Source of the DNA: UBA7803 sp040219935
GTDB taxonomy: Bacteria; Pseudomonadota; Gammaproteobacteria; Pseudomonadales; Azotimanducaceae
Direction: 5' to 3'
Assembly (NCBI GenBank): GCA_040219935.1
Contig: JAVJUA010000063.1
Span: forward strand, 62,001 to 126,000
Length of the DNA: 64,000 bases
A model generated the notes under the pieces. It saw only the letters and a list, made by a program, of their open reading frames with translations, ran no database searches and was not told the origin of the DNA. Within the stretch, counting starts at the first letter, position 1. Every line of letters begins with the position of its first letter. Position numbers and translations under genes: made by a program. This document shows, piece by piece, positions 56,914-64,000 of this stretch.

Positions 56914-57870
56914 GTGAGCGAAGCGCGAACGAACGACGAGGGTGGCCGCGGCGGCTTGTGGCGGCGGCTGAAGAGCGGCCTCAGCAAGACCCGGGGGCAG
57001 CTCGCCGAAGGGGTCGGCAACCTGCTGCTCGGTGCCAAGGAGATCGACGACGCCGTGCTCGAGGAGCTCGAGACGGCGCTGCTGCTCACCGACGTCGGCA
57101 TGGAAACCACCCAGGACATCATGGCGGAGCTGACGCGGCGGGTTAAGCGCCGCGAGCTGAACGATACCCGGGCGCTGCATGGTGCGTTGACCGATCTGTT
57201 GAAGGAGCAGCTCGCACCGCTGTCGAGGCCACTGCAGATTTCACCGGACAGGCGACCGTTCGTGATCCTGATGGTGGGGGTCAACGGCGCCGGCAAGACC
57301 ACGACCATCGGCAAGCTGGCGCATCGCTTCAAGGCCGAAGGTCGCTCCGTGATGCTGGCCGCAGGTGACACGTTCCGTGCCGCTGCGGTCGAGCAGCTGC
57401 AGACCTGGGGCGAGCGCAATGGCGTCGCCGTGGTGGCGCAGCGCCAGGGCGCCGACAGCGCCTCGGTGGTCTATGACGCGGTGCAGGCGGCTCAGGCCCG
57501 CGGCGTCGACGTGCTCCTGGCCGATACCGCCGGGCGCCTGCAGGCCAAGACCAACCTCATGGAAGAGCTGGCCAAGGTGAAGCGGGTGATGGGCCGGCTG
57601 GACGCGGATGCACCCCACGAGGTGCTGCTGGTGCTGGACGCGGGCATCGGTCAGAACGCGCTGTCCCAGGTGCGCGAGTTCGATGCCGCGGTCGGCGTCA
57701 CCGGGCTGGTGGTGACCAAGCTTGACGGCACCGCCCGGGCCGGGGTGCTGTTCGCCATCGCCCGGCAGCTCGCCAAGCCCGTCTACTTCATCGGGCTGGG
57801 TGAGGGCCTCGACGATCTGAAGCCGTTCTCTGCCACCGACTTCGTCGATGCGCTGCTGGCAAAGGAGTGA
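56914..57870 (+). CDS. ftsY: Signal recognition particle receptor FtsY
   Basis: This 318-residue SRP GTPase targets ribosomes to the membrane. The N domain is about 15-105. The G domain has GVNGAGKTTTIGKLAH near residue 122, DTFRAAAVEQL, DTAGRLQ and TKLDGTARAG. It lacks the long acidic A domain of E. coli FtsY (497 residues), a common short form. LDAGIGQNALSQ has Ile in place of the usual Thr. Start is GTG 56914. Confidence 0.97.
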   Translation: MSEARTNDEGGRGGLWRRLKSGLSKTRGQLAEGVGNLLLGAKEIDDAVLEELETALLLTDVGMETTQDIMAELTRRVKRRELNDTRALHGALTDLLKEQLAPLSRPLQISPDRRPFVILMVGVNGAGKTTTIGKLAHRFKAEGRSVMLAAGDTFRAAAVEQLQTWGERNGVAVVAQRQGADSASVVYDAVQAAQARGVDVLLADTAGRLQAKTNLMEELAKVKRVMGRLDADAPHEVLLVLDAGIGQNALSQVREFDAAVGVTGLVVTKLDGTARAGVLFAIARQLAKPVYFIGLGEGLDDLKPFSATDFVDALLAKE

Positions 57871-57903
57871 TTCCGACGCCGCCAGGAGGCTGACGAAACG
57901 CTG

Positions 57904-58635
57904 ATGGGTCAGATCGAGTTCCAAAGGGTCACGCGGCGCTTCGACAATGGTCAGGAGGCGCTCAAGGAGCTGACCGCCAGCTTCGATGCCGGCTCGATGA
58001 CGTTCCTCACCGGGCACTCCGGAGCGGGCAAGAGCACGTTCCTGAAGCTGCTGCTGTGTCTGGACCGACCCTCGCGCGGCCAGATCCTGGTGAACGGCGT
58101 CAACGTCGCCCAGCTACCCGCCCGGCGTCTGGCCCACTACCGGCAGAATCTCGGGGCCGTGTTCCAGGACCACCATCTGCTGGCCGAGCGCACCGTCTAC
58201 GACAACGTGGCCTTGCCGTTGCGGGTGAGCGGCTACCGCGAGCGGGACGTGGCGCGCCGGGTGCGGGCCGCGCTCACCCGCGTGGGGCTGCTTTCCAAGG
58301 AGAATCTGTTTCCCCGCTACCTCTCCACCGGCGAGCAGCAGCGCGTCGGCATCGCCCGGGCGGTGGTGACCCGGCCGAAGATCCTGCTGGCGGACGAGCC
58401 GACCGGCAACCTCGATCCGGAGCTGTCCCGCGACATCATGCAGCTTTTCCGGCAGTTTCATCTGATCGGCACCACGGTGATCGTCGCCAGTCACGACCGC
58501 GACCTGATCGAATCCATGGGCATGCGCATCATCGAGCTGGCGCATGGCAGCATGGTCAGCGACCGGCCCGGCGCCGCGCAGACGGAGGAATCTGCAGCCG
58601 ACTGCGCGGCGGAGGCGGACGATGGCGAAGACTAA
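57904..58635 (+). CDS. ftsE: Cell division ATP-binding protein FtsE
   Basis: This 243-residue ABC ATPase works with FtsX to control peptidoglycan hydrolases at the septum. Walker A is GHSGAGKSTFLKLL, the signature is LSTGEQQRVGIARAV, and Walker B is ILLADEPTGNLD. A short acidic tail (about 215-243) follows the ABC domain. It overlaps ftsX by 14 bp. Confidence 0.97.
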   Translation: MGQIEFQRVTRRFDNGQEALKELTASFDAGSMTFLTGHSGAGKSTFLKLLLCLDRPSRGQILVNGVNVAQLPARRLAHYRQNLGAVFQDHHLLAERTVYDNVALPLRVSGYRERDVARRVRAALTRVGLLSKENLFPRYLSTGEQQRVGIARAVVTRPKILLADEPTGNLDPELSRDIMQLFRQFHLIGTTVIVASHDRDLIESMGMRIIELAHGSMVSDRPGAAQTEESAADCAAEADDGED

Positions 58636-59584
58636 GGCCCCCTCCGATCCGTGGCCGCGTACCCGCGCCGGGGTGCTGGCACGCTGGCGCGATCACGCCC
58701 GCATCGCCAGAGAGACGGTGCGCTTCGTCAGCGAGCGGATGGGCACCAGCCTGCTGGTATGGCTGCTGGTGGGCATCGCCCTGGCGCTGCCTTCGGGGCT
58801 GTTCCTGCTGCAGCTCAATCTGGCGGCCATGACCGGCGCATGGGAAGGCCGTCCGGGGCTGTCGGTGTACTTCGAGCCGGGCGCCGCAGAGTCGGCCCTG
58901 CGCGCTCTGGCAGAAGAGCTCGAGGCCCAGGACGCCGTGGACCGGGTCACCGTGATCACCCAGGAGGAAGCCCTGCAGGAGTTCCAGAAACATGCGGCGC
59001 TGGCAGACGCCCTGGTGCTGCTGGAAACCAATCCGCTGCCGGCGTCGCTGCGGGCCACCCTGGCGCGGGGCGCCACGGCTGACGATCTCGGCGCTCTGGC
59101 CGCCCTGGCGGATGGGCGCCCGGGCGTAGCGGAAGTGTCCGTGGAGAAGACGTGGCTGGAGCGGGTGACCGACATCACCCGCGTGGTCACCCGTCTGGGG
59201 CTGATGCTGGGGGTGCTGTTCGGCCTTGGCGCGGTTCTGATCACCGCCACCTCGGTCCGGCTCGCCATCGAGGCGCGCCTCGAGGAGGTGCGGGTGCTGA
59301 AGCTGGTGGGTGCCACCGATGCCCAGATTCGCCGCCCGTTTCTGTACTTCGGCGCCGTCTACGGGCTGGGCGGCGGCCTGGTGGCCGCCATGCTGCTCAG
59401 CATCTGCCTGGTGGTGATCGAGGGTCCGCTGGCCGACCTGATGGGTTCTTACGGCCAGCCCCTGGCGCTGGCCGGCTTCGACCTGCGCTTTCTCGGCGCC
59501 CTGTTCGGCAGCGCCGGTCTGCTGGGCGTGACGGGTGCCCTGGTGGCGGCCCGGCAGCGCCTCGCCGGGCTGGAAATACTCTGA
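58622..59584 (+). CDS. ftsX: Cell division protein FtsX
   Basis: This 320-residue membrane partner of FtsE has four predicted helices: about 43-63 near the N-terminus, then three near 195-220, 245-270 and 290-312. The periplasmic domain between (about 70-190) contains VDRVTVITQEEALQEFQ, which should contact EnvC-type regulators. VRLAIEARLEEVRVLKLVGAT is the family's coupling-helix motif. Confidence 0.95.
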   Translation: MAKTKAPSDPWPRTRAGVLARWRDHARIARETVRFVSERMGTSLLVWLLVGIALALPSGLFLLQLNLAAMTGAWEGRPGLSVYFEPGAAESALRALAEELEAQDAVDRVTVITQEEALQEFQKHAALADALVLLETNPLPASLRATLARGATADDLGALAALADGRPGVAEVSVEKTWLERVTDITRVVTRLGLMLGVLFGLGAVLITATSVRLAIEARLEEVRVLKLVGATDAQIRRPFLYFGAVYGLGGGLVAAMLLSICLVVIEGPLADLMGSYGQPLALAGFDLRFLGALFGSAGLLGVTGALVAARQRLAGLEIL

Positions 59585-59635
59585 TTATCAAAAGGTTGAC
59601 CAGATACGGCCGGCCGCGTCGGATTCTCTGATCCG

Positions 59636-59664
59636 GGAACTGGAACCCCCTCTTAGCAGTCTCA
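59636..59664 (+). promoter_or_regulatory. Possible sigma-E type promoter upstream of rpoH
   Basis: GGAACT (59636-59641) and GTCTCA (59659-59664) resemble the sigma-E elements GGAACTT and GTCTGA, with a spacing about one base long. E. coli rpoH has such a promoter. Spacing and one -10 mismatch leave this uncertain. Confidence 0.35.
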
Positions 59665-59679
59665 GTCGTTGAGTGCTAA
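59653..59679. promoter_or_regulatory. CIRCE operator (HrcA repressor site) at rpoH
   Basis: TTAGCAGTC (59653-59661), nine bases, GAGTGCTAA (59671-59679) matches the CIRCE consensus TTAGCACTC-N9-GAGTGCTAA at 17 of 18 arm positions with exact spacing. The right arm is perfect; the left has G for C at position 7. It covers the predicted rpoH promoter, so bound HrcA would block transcription. CIRCE is known from groE and dnaK operons. Confidence 0.85.
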
Positions 59680-59682
59680 TAT
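59653..59682 (+). promoter_or_regulatory. Sigma-70 promoter of rpoH
   Basis: TTAGCA (59653-59658) and TAATAT (59677-59682) are 18 bp apart, with an extended -10 (TGC before TAATAT). The leader would be about 24 nt with GGAGGT before the ATG. The -35 is the left end of the CIRCE element and the -10 overlaps its right end. Confidence 0.6.
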
Positions 59683-59712
59683 TGCGCCCGTTGGTGTTAC
59701 CGGAGGTATCAC

Positions 59713-60563
<851 letters not shown>

Positions 60564-60567
<4 letters not shown>

Positions 60568-60971
60568 GCCCGACCGGCGGCCGCGCCCTGCTGGCGCTGG
60601 CGTCCCTGTTCGGAGCCACCGGCGTGGCGCTGGGCGCGCTCGGCGCGCACGCCCTGCGCGGCGCGCTTGGTGCCGATGCCGGGGCCGTCTGGCAGACGGC
60701 CACCCTCTATCATCTGCTGCACGCGGTGGCCCTGCTGGTGGTCGCCCTGACCGCCCTGCGCGCCGGCACCGCCGGCCTGCGCACCTCCGCGCTTCACCTC
60801 GCCGGCTGGGCCTTCGCAGCCGGCATCGTGCTGTTCTGCGGCAGCCTCTACCTGCTGGCCCTGGACGGCCCGCGCTGGCTGGGTCCGGTGACGCCGGTGG
60901 GCGGCGTCGCCTTCATCGCCGGCTGGCTGGCGCTGCTGCTGGCGGGCGTGCGCGGAGATGGCCTGCGTTGA
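60564..60971 (+). CDS. DUF423 family membrane protein
   Basis: This 135-residue protein has four membrane helices. FGATGVALGALGAHALRG, WQTATLYHLLHAVALLVV and GRLFSGSLY-like LFCGSLYLLAL with GPVTPVGGVAFIAGW are DUF423 (YgdD) marks. Function unknown. Its ATG overlaps the rpoH stop, so it may share the heat-shock regulated transcript. Confidence 0.88.
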
Positions 60972-61642
60972 CTGCACCTGAGCGTCCCCAGACCTACGTG
61001 CGGCGGCGCGGGCGCATGACGCGGGCCCAGGCCCGGGCCCTGGACACCCTGGCGCCGCGTTACCTGCTGGATTCGGGCGAAGGCGCCGAGCAGCGGCCGC
61101 CGCGCTGGGCCGACACCTTCGGGCGCGAGGCGCCGCTGGGGGTGGAGATCGGCTTCGGCATGGGCCAGGGGCTGGTGGACTGGGCGCAACGCTGTCCCGA
61201 CTGGAACCTGCTCGGCATCGAGGTCTACCTGCCCGGCATCGGCTCGGCCCTGCTCGGCCTCGATCAGGCCGGCGCCGAGCACGTGCGTCTGGTGGACGCA
61301 CCGGCGGAGTGGGTGCTCGATCACTGGCTGGCGCCCGGCAGCGTCGATGAGGTGCGCATCTTCTTCCCCGATCCGTGGCCGAAGAAGCGGCACCACAAGC
61401 GGCGGTTGGTGCGGCCGGACGTGATCGCCCGGGTGGCCGACCGGCTCAAGCCCGGTGGCCTGCTGTGGCTCGCCACCGACGTCGAGGCCTATGCGGCGTG
61501 GATGCTCGAAGTGCTGGCCGGCGAGCCGGCACTGGCGCGGGATGAAGCCGGCGCCGATGACCGCCCGCGCACCCGCTTCGAGGCCCGCGGCCTGGCGCTC
61601 GGCCACGGCGTCTACGACCTGCGCTACCGGCGCCGTTCCTGA
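60968..61642 (+). CDS. trmB: tRNA (guanine-46-N7)-methyltransferase TrmB
   Basis: This 224-residue enzyme modifies G46 in the tRNA variable loop. GVEIGFGMGQGLVDWA is the SAM motif near residue 58, NLLGIEVYLPGIGSAL follows, and FFPDPWPKKRHHKRRLV near residue 136 is the catalytic block. Start is TTG 60968, overlapping the DUF423 stop; this extends the rpoH-DUF423-trmB coupling. Confidence 0.95.
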   Translation: MTAPERPQTYVRRRGRMTRAQARALDTLAPRYLLDSGEGAEQRPPRWADTFGREAPLGVEIGFGMGQGLVDWAQRCPDWNLLGIEVYLPGIGSALLGLDQAGAEHVRLVDAPAEWVLDHWLAPGSVDEVRIFFPDPWPKKRHHKRRLVRPDVIARVADRLKPGGLLWLATDVEAYAAWMLEVLAGEPALARDEAGADDRPRTRFEARGLALGHGVYDLRYRRRS

Positions 61643-61644
61643 GC

Positions 61645-62763
61645 TCAGAGAAACTGCTGCAGCACGCCGTCCAGGTGGCGATAGCCCAGCGCCGTGGCGG
61701 CGATCCGGTCGTCGCGCAGCAGCCCCTGGCGCACCAGGTCGTCCCAGGTGGGCGACAGGGCGTCCCGGCTGAGTCCGGTGGCCTCGGGCAGCCGCGTCCA
61801 CGGCACGCCGTCGCGCAGGCGCAGCACGTTCATCAGGAACTCGGCCACCCGCTCCGCGGGCGCCACTGCATCCCTTACGGTGGCGGTGGGTGAACCCAGG
61901 TACAGCCGCGGCTGCGACGCCTTGCGGGTGCGCACCACATCGATGCCGCTGTCGCTGCGGCGGCTGCGCTTGCCGTGGGCGCCGGCGCCGATGCCCAGAT
62001 AGTCGCCGAAGGTCCAGTAGTTGAGGTTGTGCCGGCACTGACGACCATCGCGGGCGTAGGCCGACACTTCATAACGCGTGAATCCCGCGTCGGCCAGTCG
62101 GGCGTGGCCGGCGCCCTCCATATCCTCGACCTCGCTGTCGCTGGCCAGCAGCGGCGGCCGCCGCGCGAACTCGGTCTTCGGCTCGATGGTGAGCTGATAC
62201 CAGCTCAGGTGGGCCGGCTCGAGGCGCAGCGCCGCCTCGAGATCGGCCATGGCGGCAGCCGCCGTCTGTCCGGGCAGGCCGTACATGAGGTCGAGGTTGA
62301 CGTTGTCGAAGCCGGCCCGCCGCACCAGCGCCAGCGCGCGCCCGGTGTCGGCGGCGCCGTGAATGCGGCCCAGCCGGGTCAGCATGGCGTCGTCGAACGA
62401 CTGCGCGCCCAGGGAGATGCGGTTGATGCCAGCGCGGCGGTAGCCGGCGAAGTCGTGGTGCTCGGCGGTGCCCGGGTTGGCCTCCATGGTCACCTCGACG
62501 TCGACGGCCAGATAGGGCGCCAGGGCGTCGAGCAGACGCCCGAACGCGGCGGGCGAGAACAGGCTCGGCGTGCCGCCGCCGCAGAACACGCTGCGGATGC
62601 TGCCCGGCGCCACGTCGGCCAGGGCGTCTGCGGCGTCCGCCAGCAGCGCGTCGACGTATTCAACCTCCGGCAGCCGCCCGCGCTGGGGGTGGGAGTTGAA
62701 ATCACAGTAGGGGCACTTGCGCACGCACCAGGGGAAGTGCACGTACAGGCCGAGGCCGTCCAT
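61645..62763 (-). CDS. hemW: HemW-type radical SAM heme chaperone
   Basis: This 372-residue radical SAM protein has the cluster motif CVRKCPYCDF (CX3CX2C) near residue 14, CGGGTPSLF and GAQSFDD. Its length and lack of an extended N-terminus point to HemW (heme insertion) and not to the oxygen-independent coproporphyrinogen oxidase HemN. ATG 62763 shares a base with the rdgB stop (TGATG); a GTG one codon upstream is also possible. Confidence 0.93.
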   Translation of the reverse strand: MDGLGLYVHFPWCVRKCPYCDFNSHPQRGRLPEVEYVDALLADAADALADVAPGSIRSVFCGGGTPSLFSPAAFGRLLDALAPYLAVDVEVTMEANPGTAEHHDFAGYRRAGINRISLGAQSFDDAMLTRLGRIHGAADTGRALALVRRAGFDNVNLDLMYGLPGQTAAAAMADLEAALRLEPAHLSWYQLTIEPKTEFARRPPLLASDSEVEDMEGAGHARLADAGFTRYEVSAYARDGRQCRHNLNYWTFGDYLGIGAGAHGKRSRRSDSGIDVVRTRKASQPRLYLGSPTATVRDAVAPAERVAEFLMNVLRLRDGVPWTRLPEATGLSRDALSPTWDDLVRQGLLRDDRIAATALGYRHLDGVLQQFL

Positions 62764-63365
62764 CACGGCTGCGCCGCGAGCTCGCCGCGAAGCGCCTCGA
62801 TCAGGGCCGCCACGGCTCGGCCCCGGTGGCTCAGGCGGTTCTTGTCCGCCGCCGCCATCTCCGCCGCGGTGCAGCCGAGCGCGGGCAGGTAGAACAGCGG
62901 GTCGTAGCCGAAGCCGCCGCTGCCCCTGGGCTCGCGCAGGATGGTCCCGTGCCAGCGGGCGGTGCCGATCAGGGGAGCCGGATCCTCGGGGTGGCGCAGG
63001 TAGACCAGGGCGCAGTAGTAGTGGGCGTCGGGGTTCGGCCCGGCTCCGGCCAGGGCGCCGATCAGTTTGGCGTTGTTGGCCTGGTCATCGGCGTCGTCGC
63101 CGGCATAGCGGGCCGAGCGGATGCCGGGTGCGCCACCCAGCGCGGGCACCACCAGGCCGGAGTCGTCGGCGATGGCGGGCAGGCCCGTGAGCCGGGAGGC
63201 GTGCCGCGCCTTGTCCAGGGCGTTCTCGACGAAGGTGAGGCCCACTTCCGGAGCGGGCTCGACGCCGAGCTCGGCCTGGCTCTGCAGGCCGATGCCGAGC
63301 GGTGCCAGCAGCGCGGCCAGCTCCGTCAGCTTGCCGCGGTTGCCGCTGGCCAGAACGATGTTCAC
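62763..63365 (-). CDS. rdgB: Non-canonical purine NTP pyrophosphatase RdgB
   Basis: This 200-residue enzyme removes XTP/ITP from the nucleotide pool. LASGNRGKLTELAALL, TFVENALDKARHAS, IADDSGLVVPAL and GFGYDPLF cover the active site. The ATG overlaps the previous gene's stop as ATGA. Confidence 0.96.
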   Translation of the reverse strand: MNIVLASGNRGKLTELAALLAPLGIGLQSQAELGVEPAPEVGLTFVENALDKARHASRLTGLPAIADDSGLVVPALGGAPGIRSARYAGDDADDQANNAKLIGALAGAGPNPDAHYYCALVYLRHPEDPAPLIGTARWHGTILREPRGSGGFGYDPLFYLPALGCTAAEMAAADKNRLSHRGRAVAALIEALRGELAAQP

Positions 63366-63808
63366 CGGCCTTCCCAGTACATCTGCTGCTGGAAGTCGAA
63401 CTCATGGCGGCCGCCGTCGGGCGTAACCACGTCGAAGCGGAAGCGCAGCACCTCGCGATCGGTGTGCCGCACCTCGGTCATGTAGTAGACGGCCTCGCCC
63501 TCGGTGACCTCGCGCAGGTCGAGGGTCTGCTGCTGCTCCAGCAGGTTGCGCACGCTGCCGCTGATCTGCACCCGCACCGGTCGACCCTCGGCATCCAGCA
63601 CCGACACGTTCAGCAGCGCCCGGTCGCGCGAGCGGGTGATGCCGTAGTCGGCGGCCACCGCCGGCTTCAGGAACAGCGTCGGCACCAGGGTGTAGTGGGC
63701 CTCGAAGCTGCCGATCGCCTGCTTGCGCTCGGCGGCCGCCGAAGCGGCCAGCAGCAGTGCGGCGGCCAGCAGCACCCACTGCGCGGCGCCCATGCGGCTC
63801 AGCCTCAC
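63362..63808 (-). CDS. DUF4426 exported protein
   Basis: This 148-residue protein has a signal peptide (about 1-26, AAQWVLLAAALLLAASAAA). The rest contains GSFEAHYTLVPTLFLKPAVAADYGITRS, YYMTEVRHTDREVLRFRFDV and ends in MYWEGR, matching DUF4426. Function unknown. GTG 63808 overlaps the metW stop as GTGA. The metW-DUF4426-rdgB-hemW order is that of Pseudomonas. Confidence 0.85.
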   Translation of the reverse strand: MRLSRMGAAQWVLLAAALLLAASAAAERKQAIGSFEAHYTLVPTLFLKPAVAADYGITRSRDRALLNVSVLDAEGRPVRVQISGSVRNLLEQQQTLDLREVTEGEAVYYMTEVRHTDREVLRFRFDVVTPDGGRHEFDFQQQMYWEGR

Positions 63809-64000
63809 GATGCGCCCGCTCCGGGACGGCCCAGGCGATAGAAGGCATAGGTACCGAACACGTTCGGAAACCGGTTGAGCAGGGCCTTGTTGCTGTGTCG
63901 TGCGTCTACCACGAAGCGCTCGATGATCGGCAGCCCCTTGGTCCGGCAGAGCTGCTCGAAGTCGTTGAAGGTACACAGGTGAATGTTGGGCGTATCGTAC
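63805..64000 (-). CDS. metW: MetW C-terminus (partial)
   Basis: The last 64 codons of a gene entering from the right edge are seen, beginning YDTPNIHLCTFNDFEQLC and ending in the tail after NVFGTYAFYRL. These match the end of MetW, which activates MetX in methionine synthesis. The gene is cut by the window edge. Confidence 0.9.
   Translation of the reverse strand, partial: YDTPNIHLCTFNDFEQLCRTKGLPIIERFVVDARHSNKALLNRFPNVFGTYAFYRLGRPGAGAS

Overview
The window is a high-G+C gammaproteobacterial chromosome segment centred on the replication origin. Almost every gene is a conserved housekeeping gene, and the clusters (gmhB-plsC-gyrB-recF-dnaN-dnaA / rpmH-rnpA-yidD-yidC-mnmE-mnmG-rsmG-parA-parB-atp operon-glmU-glmS; yicC-gmk-rpoZ-spoT-recG; coaBC-algC-argB-slmA; radC-rpmB-rpmG-mutM; rsmD-ftsY-ftsE-ftsX-rpoH; metW-DUF4426-rdgB-hemW) follow the order familiar from Pseudomonas and related Gammaproteobacteria. 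Non-ATG starts are frequent. No rRNA, tRNA, CRISPR array, insertion sequence or prophage was seen. The order or genus cannot be fixed by eye.

Layout: 1-7.5 kb carries replication and topology genes on the minus strand and the likely oriC (6920-7491), with two clear DnaA boxes. Two parS-like palindromes lie inside recF. 7.5-15.7 kb carries ribosomal protein L34, RNase P protein, membrane insertase, tRNA-modification genes and ParAB. 15.7-26.2 kb is the F1Fo ATP synthase operon plus glmU-glmS. 26.3-39.2 kb is the most variable part: a YbaK-like deacylase, UvrD, a TRAP transporter whose binding protein is separated from its membrane subunits by an enoyl-CoA hydratase and an amidohydrolase, ubiA, rubredoxin, a dicarboxylate/glutamate-type symporter, an ABM-like protein, an MFS exporter and an OmpA-family protein. 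39.2-49.2 kb holds recG, spoT, rpoZ, gmk, yicC, rph, pyrE, slmA and argB. 49.2-64 kb holds algC, coaBC, radC, rpmBG, mutM, coaD, rsmD, ftsYEX, rpoH, DUF423, trmB, hemW, rdgB, DUF4426 and the end of metW.

The most notable signal is a nearly perfect CIRCE operator (the HrcA heat-shock repressor site, 17 of 18 arm bases, exact 9-base spacer) lying over the promoter of rpoH, the heat-shock sigma factor gene. If functional, it would place sigma-32 synthesis under HrcA repression and join two heat-shock circuits usually treated as separate. Other points of interest are two genes (recG and dctQ) that appear to start at CTG codons overlapping the upstream stop as CTGA, a lipoprotein-type TRAP binding protein, a REP-like palindrome in the atpE-atpF spacer, and tandemly duplicated stop-codon ends in atpD and rubA.
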